DNA from: Bolinopsis microptera | Taxonomy: Eukaryota; Ctenophora; Tentaculata; Lobata; Bolinopsidae | Assembly: GCF_026151205.1 (NCBI RefSeq) | Contig: NC_087083.1 | Location: forward strand, 11,158,944-11,222,943 | Reading direction: 5' to 3' | DNA: 64,000 bases | Part shown: piece by piece, positions 1 to 10,315 of the stretch | Layout of the letters: each line of letters begins with the position of its first letter | Numbering within the stretch: position 1 is the stretch's first letter | Notes under the pieces: generated by a model | Told to the model about the DNA's origin: nothing | Database searches by the model: none | Seen by the model: only the letters and a program-made list of their open reading frames with translations | Translations under genes and position numbers: made by a program

Positions 1-176
1 TAAAGACTGAAAACATATTTAAACCCACCCACCTCGTTTTCCAAAATCCCTCTTTTTTCTGCAAAAACGACCATTTGTAACCTTTCACATATTTTCTTTT
101 TACAACAGGGTGTGAATCCGAGCCAAATGATAAAATCCTGAAACAATTCCAAAGCTATTTTGAACATTTCATGGGA

Positions 177-801
177 AAATTTTGAAAATTAAAAAAGCCT
201 TAGGCTTTTTTGGTGAAGTCAATTTCGCGAAAATCGCGAGCTGAGATATGGGCAGTTTTTATTTTATTTTTAGTGGTCTTTTGGCCTTAGAATGTATAAT
301 AGTTTAAGCTCATTTTTCATATAAAGTTGGTTTCTTTCAAAAATATTGATATTCGATTAATTTATGGGCCAAAATCTATCAAATTTGGTGCATATGCCCA
401 TACGTTACATGGGCATATGGCTTTTGGCTCATAATAATTTTTGTCCAATCTGGATGAAAATGTATATACGAGTTCAGGGGACCACTGAAATTTTGAAAAT
501 TAAAAAAGCCTTAGGCTTTTTTGGTGAAGTCAATTTCGCGAAAATCGCGAGCTGAGATATGGGCAGTTTTTATTTTATTTTTAGTGGTCTTTTGGCCTTA
601 GAATGTATAATAGTTTAAGCTCAATTTTCATATAAAGTTGGTTTCTTTCAAAAATATTGATATTCGATTAATTTATGGGCCAAAATCTATCAAATTTGGT
701 GCATATGCCCATACGTTACATGGGCATATGGCTTTTGGCTCATAATAATTTTTGTCCAATCTGGATGAAAATGTATATACGAGTTCAGGGGACCACTGAA
801 A
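177..801. repeat. 311-bp tandem duplication, two copies
   Basis: Two nearly identical 311-bp copies lie head to tail; landmark strings such as TTAGTGGTCTTTTGGCC recur exactly 311 bp apart (270 and 581). Each copy contains a palindrome, CATATGCCCA separated by 9 bp from TGGGCATATG, and a short AAAGCCTTAGGCTTTTTT stem. The 63-codon open frame inside is not credible as a gene. Confidence 0.9.
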
Positions 802-1878
802 TGCGGGTTTTGGGCATGTAAACTGTAAAGGTGATTTGGTCTAATTGGGCCTAATCAGGCCCAAATATGGGCGAGGTTGTGCAGCGGGCACCGGTGGGTG
901 GATGGGGTCCGGGACCCTTTAAAAGTTTGGTCACGCGGGTCCTAGTTTGTTAGTCAACTGCATGCTATGTGCATGTCAGAATCAAGTTTCACACAAATTT
1001 CAGGATGGACCCCTCCTTTAATTATTAATAAACGAAGAAAAGGAGAGCTGACAATAACGGTCCGCAGTTGGATGTATTGACTTATTAACCGTTATGCAAT
1101 GGAACTAACGGAACAACATTTTTTAAGTATATAGTGCTATTTAGCGCTAAACATTTTAGTAAAATGTTATATTTATTGATTGGTGATAAATAATAAAATT
1201 TTCTTTTATCGAATGTTCTCAATTTTATCATAATTCTTAAGAATTCAGTTTGCTCTCTATAATATTAATAGTATAATGCTTTGACTTGAATAAAAAATTT
1301 GTCATTTCTGACTGGACTGGTTTATCAATCAGCTGACTATTCCGGTCCACAACTGCAAAAATGTAACAATTTCAAAAATCAAGCTCAAAAACCGATAAAA
1401 TAATTAGTCCGTTTACTAATTTATAGTAACTTGATCCCACATTAAGTTTCACTTGATAAGTTTACATAATATATATATACTGATCCCGCTTTACTTTTTA
1501 ACTGAATACTGAAACCTTTTATTATAAACATATTATATGAACTGGCTAATACATCCAACGAGTAATGACCTTATTAATAAATTAAATCTTTGATTGTTCG
1601 TTTGGGGACCGGTTTTTGATATACCGCGCGGCCAATGTTTACAAAATCTGATGATACCTAACAATATGATTTTATTAAATATAAATGAAAATTGAAAACT
1701 ATGGTGTAACCTTTATCATTTATTATTAAAAACCAAAAACTTTAAAATTAAAACTTGCATATTATGATTTATTAAAACACAGTAAAAATGAGTAAAAATG
1801 ATAATAAACACGGAGTAAGCGTAAAGGGTAATGTTCGAAATACCATGCTCCTTTTTTCTTGTGAAGTTGAGCATGAGT
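802..1878. other. AT-rich intergenic or intronic DNA
   Basis: I see no exon with convincing splice borders, no array and no RNA gene here. The only structure is short AT-rich self-complementary sequence such as AGTGCTATTTAGCGCTAA near 1132. Confidence 0.5.
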
Positions 1879-2039
1879 AGGGAGCATTGCAGCTCTCGAG
1901 CCTCGACAGACATAGTGAAACAAAGGAAAATTACTGGTGAAAACTGAATGAAATAATCAATTAGAATTATTTAATTCAGTTTTCACCGGTAATTTGAGAA
2001 TTTGCCTTGTTTTACTGTCAAGAGCCGCGATGCTCCATA
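1879..2039. repeat. Imperfect inverted repeat with a strong inner hairpin
   Basis: The outer arms (GGAGCATTGCAGCTCT at the left, AGAGCCGCGATGCTCC at the right) are complementary with mismatches. They enclose a much better inner stem (about 1928-1995) in which GGTGAAAACTGAAT faces ATTCAGTTTTCACC. It could be a small foldback element; no target-site duplication is evident. Confidence 0.75.
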
Positions 2040-2109
2040 CTGAACACTTCAATCATTAGCCTTAGTCCTTACACGGTAAAAGCTGGCCTCTACAGCTGCA
2101 GATCACTTT

Positions 2110-2273
2110 CACAGGAGGAGCAAAGTGCAAAGAAACTGTCACAAACTGTCACAAACTGCTACTAACTGCTACTAATTGCTGCAATCGCGCGCGAATGCGT
2201 GGGCGCGATTGCAGCAGTTAGTAGCAGTTTGTGGCAGTTTGTGGCAGTTTCTTTGCACTTTGCTCCTCCTGTG
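2110..2273. repeat. Long hairpin with about 70-bp arms
   Basis: The left arm starts CACAGGAGGAGCAAAGTGC and the right arm ends GCACTTTGCTCCTCCTGTG. The arms pair almost perfectly around a loop near 2188-2201. The left arm has one extra copy of an internal unit of about 10 bp. Two differences (GTCAC against GTGGC) would become G-U wobbles in RNA. Inside each arm are short direct repeats (AACTGTCAC and AACTGCTACT). It could be a MITE or a transcribed foldback; the sequence alone does not decide. Confidence 0.9.
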
Positions 2274-2279
2274 CTGTAA

Positions 2280-3765
2280 GTACACACTAGGAAGGTACGA
2301 TAACTTATATCTACAAGTACAATAACTTATATCTATCAAGATATCAGTAATAGGCAATAGCCATTATAACTGTCAGTGCAGCTTATAACCCTCGTGCCTG
2401 CTACCCAGGGGTAATTGGGTCTGAACTTGTGTGCAGTACCCGTGATCTTGCTATGCCGACATGACCCAATTATCCCGGTAATTACCCAATTATCCCGGTA
2501 ATCACTTAAGTAGACACGCCCAACTGACTGAGTAGCCCTGCGGAGTAGCAGTAGCCTAACTGGGCTTGCTATTCAGGCTCTGTAATGTCTTAACGTTTTA
2601 CGTGGAACATTCTATAGAAGTATGGAGCTGACATTGGCAATGGAACGAAGGCTGAGTAGGATATATTGTAATACAGTTGTAGTAGTAGCTAATATGTACC
2701 AGTGCTTATTTCTAAATCCGAATCAACTTCTCCCTCGGAAATATTCAATTTTTTTTATACGTTTGGGGTTAAAAGTTTTACTTTTACTAATTTTCCATGT
2801 GGAAATGCGCTTTTGTATTACAAGCTTACAATTGGGTCGTCACAGTTTGAACATTTTAACCAAATAAAAGTTACATCATTCGAGCTAATATAACTTAATG
2901 CTAAGCAAGACAAATAACTAACTACACAAATAACAAGTAGTAGTACTACTACTAGAAAATAATAAATAATTGCGGTGAAATTTAGAGAGATCATCTTTAA
3001 GAAGAAGAGTGGATATTTTAGATATTTGTAATATATGTTCCTAACCACTAACTCACTAAGGATCAATTGGACATGAACAATCAGACAGTTAGACTTGGAC
3101 AACTGCAAGCCAATGAAGCCAGTAATAATTACCGACTGTATTACTGGCAGTAATGATCATAAGTAACGAAACAAAAGAAACTATTCGTTAAGCTGACCGC
3201 GTAGTTATAACGACACCACGTACATGACGGCTATTAAACCCTGTATATTCCAAGAATGATATTGGATGATAATATTAATACTTAATAGCAGGCTCTGACC
3301 GTCTCCGGTCAGTTAACTGTTAATTGTTAATAACAGCCTGACCTCCTCAAGTAACCAATCCTGTAGCCTTGTTTTGGAAGTTTTGATAAGTTTCGTGACT
3401 CGTTCAACGGTCTAGAAACAAAAATCACATCTGTCCAGTTAAAACATGCTAGTTTTTAATTTTCAAATTTATATCGAGATTAACTAAATAAGAATACCAA
3501 ATTTGATCTCAAAAATGCGTTTACTTCTTTTCATTTCCAAATTTATTGTTTTTTCTCAAATCTTGGATACACGTGCCACAGTCCACACATGATAGTTACA
3601 ACTACAAGTAACTGCATTTGCTTTAATAATCCATATTCTTCCACAGTATTTTTAAAGGTAAGGTTCATAAATACAGCATTCCGCTTATGGCGTGTCTTAA
3701 ATACTGGAAAATGATTGAACCTTGACTCGATCCTGAAATGATAATATAGCCCGCTGGTGGATATA
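2280..3765. other. No gene recognised
   Basis: AT-rich sequence. The only structure is a modest inverted repeat at about 2408-2478, where GGTAATTGGGTC faces GACCCAATTATCC, followed by a 20-bp direct repeat of CCCAATTATCCCGGTAAT. The short open frames in both orientations look random. Confidence 0.5.
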
Positions 3766-4657
3766 TCCTGATATTTAGAATAAAAGTGCCGCGTTGTGAG
3801 ACTCCAACTATATGTCCTGATATTTAGAATAAAAGTGCCGCGTTGTGAGACTCCAACTATCTGTCCTGATATTTAGAATAAAAGTGCCGCGTTGTGAGAC
3901 TCCAACTATATATCCTGATATTCAGAATAAAAGTGCCGCGTCGTGAGACTCCAACTATTTGTCCTGATATTTAGAATAAAAGTGCCGCGTTGTGAGACTC
4001 CAACTATATGTCCTGATATTTAGAATAAAAGTGCCGCGTTGTGAGACTCCAACTATATATCCTGATATTCAGAATAAAAGTGCCGCGTCGTGAGACTCCA
4101 ACTATTTGTCCTGATATTTAGAATAAAAGTGCCGCTTTGTGAGACTCCAACTATATGTCCTGATATTTAGAATAAACGTGCCGCGTTGTGAGACTCCAAC
4201 TATATGTCCTGATATTCAGAATAAAAGTGCCGCGTCGTGAGACTCCAACTATTTGTCCTGATATTTAGAATAAAAGTGCCGCGTTGTGAGACTCCAACTA
4301 TATGTCCTGATATTTAGAATAAAAGTGCCGCGTTGTGAGACTCCAACTATATATCCTGATATTCAGAATAAAAGTGCCGCGTCGTGAGACTCCAACTATT
4401 TGTCCTGATATTTAGAATAAAAGTGCCGCTTTGTGAGACTCCAACTATATGTCCTGATATTTAGAATAAACGTGCCGCGTTGTGAGACTCCAACTATATG
4501 TCCTGATATTTAAAATAAAAGTACCGCGTTGTGAGACTCCAACTATATGTCCTGATATTTAAAATAAAAGTGCCGCGTTGTGAGACTCCAACTATATGTC
4601 CTGATATTTAAAATAAAAGTGCCGCGTTGTGAGACTCCAACTATATGTCCTGATACA
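3766..4657. repeat. 49-bp satellite, about 18 units, with higher-order structure
   Basis: The unit contains GTCCTGATATTTAGAATAAA and TGTGAGACTCCAAC and recurs every 49 bp. A variant with TTCAGAA and GTCGTGAG recurs at 3941, 4088, 4235 and 4382, exactly 147 bp (3 units) apart. A CGCTTTGTGAG variant recurs 294 bp apart (about 4132 and 4426). So the array grew by duplication of blocks of three and six units. The last few units (TTTAAAATAAA variant) are simpler copies of one another. Confidence 0.97.
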
Positions 4658-5760
4658 AGCTCAACTCTCTGATAATATAAATAATACTCTCACCTTGCAG
4701 TAGAAGACACTCGTTCCAAATATACTCGGAGTTATGTTCGGTAAGAGCTAGAGTCCTGACCAAAGTGTTGGGTGTCTCATTATTAGCTGCTTGTGCTCTG
4801 AGATATTACTTTATGTCACGTGACCTCATTAAACCCGTATATGAAATAATCACCAAGCAGGATTTACTCGAGCAGAGCTTCCATCTATTTATGATATAAA
4901 GGTTATAGTTCACTTTTTGTTTCTCATTCGATACATAATTAGTATGAAGGCATGTTAACATTATTTAAATGTTGATATATTATCTTGATATAACTTTCGT
5001 CTGAATAGGTTTTTAACATTGTACAATCCATTGCAATGCATAATCAAGACATAAAATCTTTACTATTAACTCATCCAAGTTTTAACAAAAAGTAAAGTAC
5101 TGTAATTTTCTTTACCTTGACTTCTGAGAGGTAGATTGTCGTCTTTTTTTGTCATTGGGAGGATTCCGTCGAGGAATTCGAACTCGTATGATAGGCATTG
5201 TACAACTTTAATAATCAAAACAATGTATCAAATAAGAAGAAAGGAGATGGGTAATAGCTTAATATTCTGATGAATTACTAAACCCATCAAGTTATGCTAG
5301 GTAGTGCGCCACCCCCTAGTTCTGCTGTTATCAAGTTATGAGAGCTCCATAACTCTCAGGTGAGTTTAACTTGAAGCACCAAATAAAGAGGAAGCCACTA
5401 TGTAATGACACTGTGTAATGGCACTGTGTAATGAAACTGTGTGAGACGTGACAGTTGAATGACATTATGTGAAAACATACTAATGAACAGTGAGAACCTC
5501 ATTTATAAACTTTATTGTACCGTTAGATGTCCATCTAGCTGCTTATATTTAAATTATTAAAAAAATTAACATACAAAAATTCACGATTTCAATTCTAAAC
5601 GATCCAACGTTGACTAATACTACCACTAGATAGCAATTAAAAGATTAGCTAGACAATGTGTAGCTCTGTTGCTTATGGAAACAAGAAAATCTCCTTCTAG
5701 TTGCTTATATTTAAAGGATTGGCAACGTTAACATATTATACAAATTCACACATTTTAATA
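4658..5760. other. No gene recognised
   Basis: There are only short local repeats, for example ACTGTGTAATG repeated three times near 5403-5445. A diverged string, TGCTTATATTTAAA followed by AACATA, is also shared between about 5541 and 5702. Confidence 0.5.
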
Positions 5761-5825
5761 TTACAAACCACCGCTAGGTGCAGGTAGACAATGTTAGCTA
5801 GGTTAGCTGCTAGCGGTGGTTGTAA
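5761..5825. repeat. Short inverted repeat
   Basis: TTACAAACCACCGCTAG faces CTAGCGGTGGTTGTAA with one mismatch position, enclosing about 30 bp. It could form a 16-bp stem. Confidence 0.7.
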
Positions 5826-5829
5826 GCTC

Positions 5830-7140
5830 CTTTCTACCGTTCTACTAACGGTCAGGAAACCTCATGGAAACGTGATAACTATTACTAACAATAAAGCTAC
5901 AATTATGCGTGTGACTGTTATTGGTGTGCACTCCCTCAGTTTATTGGGAGTTAGCTGCGTTTATAGATATGAATAGAGCCCTGAACGGCTAACATCAGCT
6001 GTTAAGTCAAAGAGTATTGTAATTTAGATTATTGTGCGGTACATACGAGAGGACGAGGGACATACCTTGTGTTAGAGGCATTAGAGGCAGCAAGACGTGC
6101 TTTATTGTAATGATAAAGTCAGAGAGGCGTGGCTAAGCAACTTGTTATCATTAAACTGTTGTTCAATAGTGTCAAGTAGCTGATTCCACAGAATAGTGCG
6201 ATAGTGGGATAGTGGGAGAATATTGAGATAGTGGGGTTACACCACTCCTTTATATACAGTATTACTGCTAGTGACCACCAGTTTAAATTGCTGAATATAC
6301 AGCATTATATTATGAAGGTCAGTGAAAAGCTAAAAAGGTTATTGATTTTATCCCATTAGCCACTACTTAACTACCTATTATCTACTTAAGTTAAGTAAGT
6401 TAAGCTACTTAGCTGCAATTACAGACAATACCAGACAGTAGCACAGTAACCCACGTGTGGGAGAGGCCAGACGTGCAAAGTACAGACCTGCACTAGGGCA
6501 TCCCACTAGGAGTATCCCACCACGGCTCTAACATATAAAACTATAAACTGTGCAAGGGCACTAGACGTCTCATGGTTCGTGCGTAGGTACTTTACGCACT
6601 TTTAAAATACAACGTACTTCACGCACAAATTACATTATCTATCTTTCCTAAGCTATGGAATAGCTTAGGAAAAATGGGAAAGAGTAGGCCTTTCATCTCT
6701 GCAAATATATGCCTGGTGACCTATATTTTTAAGGAGTTGTGCGAGATGAAGATACAGAATGAAGAGTACTACCAGGTCTCGCAGCGGAACAAATTTGATC
6801 CACGATATATCAGGACAGGCCCTACGACTCCCTAGAAAACCTCAAAGAAAATAACCAGAGTTAATTAGGCTCTGATAAAGCCGAATGTTCAATAATACAG
6901 TAAATACAATGTTACTGTCATCTACCTGGCTGGCACAACAACTCCCTACAAAGCTACAAAACCACAGAGACCCAATTAAATAACCTCAGTGATCTTGATA
7001 ATAATATAATGATCCCTGCAACAAAAGCTTCGATACAGACAGAACTATAATAACCAGACATGTTGCAATGGATAAACTAGTATTATACTAGTATAGGACA
7101 CTCCTGTTAATAATAACATAAACCCGCCACGCAAAGGGTT
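5830..7140. other. No gene recognised; one small hairpin
   Basis: A 14-bp stem is visible at 6643-6671, TTTCCTAAGCTAT facing ATAGCTTAGGAAA. Otherwise I see no exon, array or RNA gene. Confidence 0.5.
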
Positions 7141-7148
7141 TATATAAC

Positions 7149-7253
7149 AGATCATCCCGCGCTAGCGGGATGATCTGATAAACACATACGAGTGCGCGCA
7201 GCGCACGAGTTTTGTGTTAATATGTAATCCCGAAGCGCCAGCTGAGGGATTAC
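7149..7253. repeat. Cluster of three palindromes
   Basis: A perfect 28-bp palindrome lies at 7149-7176, with half-site AGATCATCCCGCGC. Next comes a GTGCGC...GCGCAC stem at about 7191-7207, then GTAATCCC facing GGGATTAC at 7224-7253. A related GGGATGATAT...TGATCCCGC pair occurs near 7806-7870. The cluster is GC-richer than its surroundings. Confidence 0.85.
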
Positions 7254-7585
7254 ATTTATTTAGCCCTGGGCGTGAAGTGTTTATGGATTATAATTATCTC
7301 CGGCGATTTCGACAAGGGATTTATACTTTAGAAGAGATTGGAAAGCAGTTCATCAATCTGAATGTCAAACCGATCTGTCATAGTGGAGCAATAGCTTGAA
7401 CGTTAGCAGGAACAAGAGCTGGAAGGAGAGCAAGCAAAACAATACTATTTTTAGGGCACGGACAAAGGTAGCTGGCTAGTCGCCAACTTCTCACGCCACG
7501 CGTTGGAGAAATTCCAAGAATTAGCTGCTTTGGCAACGTTCCCAGGAATTTGCGTGTAAAAGAAGTGGACGGTTACGATGTTTCA

Positions 7586-7680
7586 TATCACGTGGTGCGC
7601 TTTCGTGTCACGTGGTATAGACTCGGCGTATGCTATTGGTGGCACGTGGTACGCACGTGACGCGCCCACGTGATCGCGCG
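7586..7680. promoter_or_regulatory. Cluster of CACGTG E-boxes
   Basis: Five CACGTG hexamers fall within about 95 bp in a GC-rich stretch that also has GACGCGCCCACGTGATCGCG. CACGTG is the known core site of bHLH-zipper factors such as Myc/Max and USF. Whether this is a promoter is inference: no adjacent gene is recognised. Confidence 0.4.
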
Positions 7681-8011
7681 TCTAACTGTTCTACTATTAT
7701 CGAGTTCTAATCAGCAGTATCATTGATTATTGTAAGTCGGAGAATTGAATGATAAACATCAGTTACGACTAAAAAGCGGGCCGGGTTTATACAAATTTCC
7801 GGGGCGGGATGATATCACCTTGAGATGTTTATCTAACAGCGGGCCGGGCTGAGTGATAATATGATCCCGCGTCGAAATCCCGGAGATATTTATAATGGAA
7901 GTGATGTGGATGCAATAACGGTTATAGTACCAGTGTTATAGCCAAGCACTACTGCAAGCTGTGCATGCTGACCTGTAATTCTCTACTTTCATATAAAGAC
8001 ATGTTGGCATA

Positions 8012-8115
8012 ATGGAGAGAATGGAGACTGGAGAGTATGAAGACTGGAAAGAATGGAAACTGGAGAGAATGGAGACTGAGAGAATGGAAACTGGAGAGAA
8101 TGGAGACTGGTTTAA
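8012..8115. repeat. Short GGAGA(G/C)TGGA-type minisatellite
   Basis: About seven degenerate units of 13-16 bp built from GAGAATGGAGACTG and GAATGGAAACTG. The overlapping open frames on both strands come from the repeat. Confidence 0.85.
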
Positions 8116-8209
8116 TGACTTGGTGACACTTATTCTTGTTTTTAATATCCCATCGTGGGGACGTTGTTTAATATATTTGGTGATTTCAGGAGGGTAAAGG
8201 TTGCGCAAA

Positions 8210-8560
8210 GATAAAATAAAGATTGCATAAACTCATAAAAGGTGAAAGGCTGCACAACTACGTATAAATAATCCCTTTGCTTTGTTGGAAAGCATAATTA
8301 TGGGGTACAACCAATAGTGACGGAACGTACCAATGTACCGATAATAAACCAGCGAGTAGTATTAAAGTATTAACCACAAAATAGCTTTATGTGCAAGTAG
8401 ACTGACGAAGTAGCCAGTTAATCTGGCAAGTAGCCAGTTAATCTGGATCTGATAGCCGGATGTTTGATCATTCATGAGATACAATATAACTGTCACCCTT
8501 CTGCCTGCTGTTATATAGGACACCTGTCATACAGCTCTGGTTGTATTGGTGGTCATTGGG
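8210..8560. other. No gene recognised
   Basis: Only a 20-bp direct repeat of AAGTAGCCAGTTAATCTGG near 8407-8445 is visible. Confidence 0.5.
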
Positions 8561-8565
8561 AGGAG

Positions 8566-9120
8566 AAGTATGGTTACTATAGTTACTAACGTTACTATGG
8601 TTACTAACGTTACTAACGTTACTATAGTTACTAACGTTACTAACGTTACTAACGTTACTATAGTTACTAACGTTACTAACGTTACTAACGTTACTATAGT
8701 TACTAACGTTACTATGGTTACTAACGTTACTATAGTTACTAACGTTACTATGGTTACTAACGTTACTATAGTTACTAACGTTACTATAGTTACTAACGTT
8801 ACTATAGTTACTAACGTTACTATAGTTACTAAAGTTACTTTAGTTACTTACGTTACTACAGTAACGTTACTATAGTTACTCACGTTACTATGGTTACTAA
8901 CGTTACTATAGTTACTAACGTTACTATAGTAACGTTACTATAGTTACTAACGTTACTATAGTTACTAACGTTACTATAGTTACTAACATTACTATAGTTA
9001 CTAACGTTACTATGGTTACTAACGTTACTATGGTTACTAACGTTACTATCGTTACTAATGTTACTATGGTTACTAACGTTACTATAGTTACTAACGTTAT
9101 TATGGTTACTATAGCTCTAT
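8566..9120. repeat. 9-bp minisatellite (TTACTAACG / TTACTATAG)
   Basis: About sixty 9-bp units mix TTACTAACG with TTACTATAG and TTACTATGG, often alternating to give an 18-bp period. Unit junctions create AACGTTAC and CTATAGTTA, so the DNA is locally self-complementary. Open frames on both strands (NVT/IVT repeats and LVTIVT repeats) are artefacts. Confidence 0.97.
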
Positions 9121-9189
9121 AGTAAGAGTGATAATCTCTGTATGTATACGTAATGATATTACCACTATCTGTTATATAGACCATAAATC

Positions 9190-9587
9190 ATGGCATTATT
9201 ATCATTATTAAGCAACAGTTTAGCTCTGTAATAATCATTCGCGGGTACTAGTAGGTAGCTGTACTATAGCCATGCAATATAATCCACTATCCAGATACTG
9301 AGATATGAAGGTCGTAACTGACAAGACACTCGTGATTGAACTTTCTGTTCCGATTACTGAAACTTATCACAGAATCAAGTATTTAAACAGTGTATGTTAC
9401 GGTACACGGTATATGTTAACCTCTGTAATCACGTGAAGTTAGTGAGTTTATTCCTCTATTTGAAGAGAATTATTCGCTATCTGTTATATTCGTTATAATT
9501 ATTTTTTATAAAATTAGATCCTAACGTTTACTTTTATTCCAAACTAAAATAAAAGCAAGAATGGAATAACATGGATAGTAAAATTTA
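9190..9587. other. No gene recognised
   Basis: AT-rich sequence without repeats or exon signals that I can support. Confidence 0.45.
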
Positions 9588-9589
9588 TA

Positions 9590-9988
9590 CCTTATCGGTC
9601 ATAATTATCACGGACAACTTTTTCACAGACCGAATGTTTCACAAACATAATTATTCACGCTCATGGCCGCCCAAAAATTCATAAAATTAAAAAACTGTGA
9701 AAGTTTTGGTGATTTTTAATAACTGTTTTACTCTTTTTCCGAACTCTAGAATGTGACTGAGGAGTGATTATATTTGTTCTAGTATACTAATAAGCTAATA
9801 TTATAGTAATCACCTACACGCATATCTACGCATATGACACACACACACAAAAATTATTGGAAATATTTACCGGACTTGATTATTCACGGACCTTAATGTC
9901 ACAGACACTATTATCACGGATATAATTATTCAAGCTAAGGTCTTAATCAGCGTGAACGTAATATCCGTGATAATTATGACCGATAAGG
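9590..9988. mobile_element. 399-bp MITE with TA target-site duplication
   Basis: The ends are perfect 25-bp terminal inverted repeats starting CCTTATCGGTCATAATTATC. They are flanked on both sides by TA (9588-9589 and 9989-9990). No coding capacity is visible. Sub-terminal strings such as TTATTCACG and TATCACGGA are repeated inside. A TA duplication is known for Tc1/mariner-type elements and some others, so the superfamily is inference. The termini resemble those of the longer element at 17577-18314. Confidence 0.88.
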
Positions 9989-10156
9989 TAGTTAATTACA
10001 TGTATTATATGAAGGGAGCTGAACGATAACAAGGCACTGTGATACAATATCACGGCAGAGTCACTATTCTGATCAAGATAGATGGAATTCACTCTCAGCT
10101 AACTGACTAAATCACCCCAATTATTCCAAATATAGATATTAACCATAATAGCAAGC

Positions 10157-10159
<3 letters not shown>

Positions 10160-10189
<30 letters not shown>
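10160..10189. repeat. (AG)n microsatellite
   Basis: About fifteen AG dinucleotides in a row. Confidence 0.97.
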
Positions 10190-10193
<4 letters not shown>

Positions 10194-10315
10194 CCAACCA
10201 TACCACCAACTAATTACAAAATCTTCCAAATCGTGCGGTTTCCAATCATACCGATTATTATTCGGTATTTTGTTGTAGCTCCGCGGTAGGCTATCGTAGC
10301 GTAATATAGGTGGTA

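Noticed and set aside
8546-9184. NVT/IVT and LVTIVT repeat frames on both strands
   Set aside because: Readings of 9-bp DNA repeats on opposite strands; they cannot both be genes and neither has other support.
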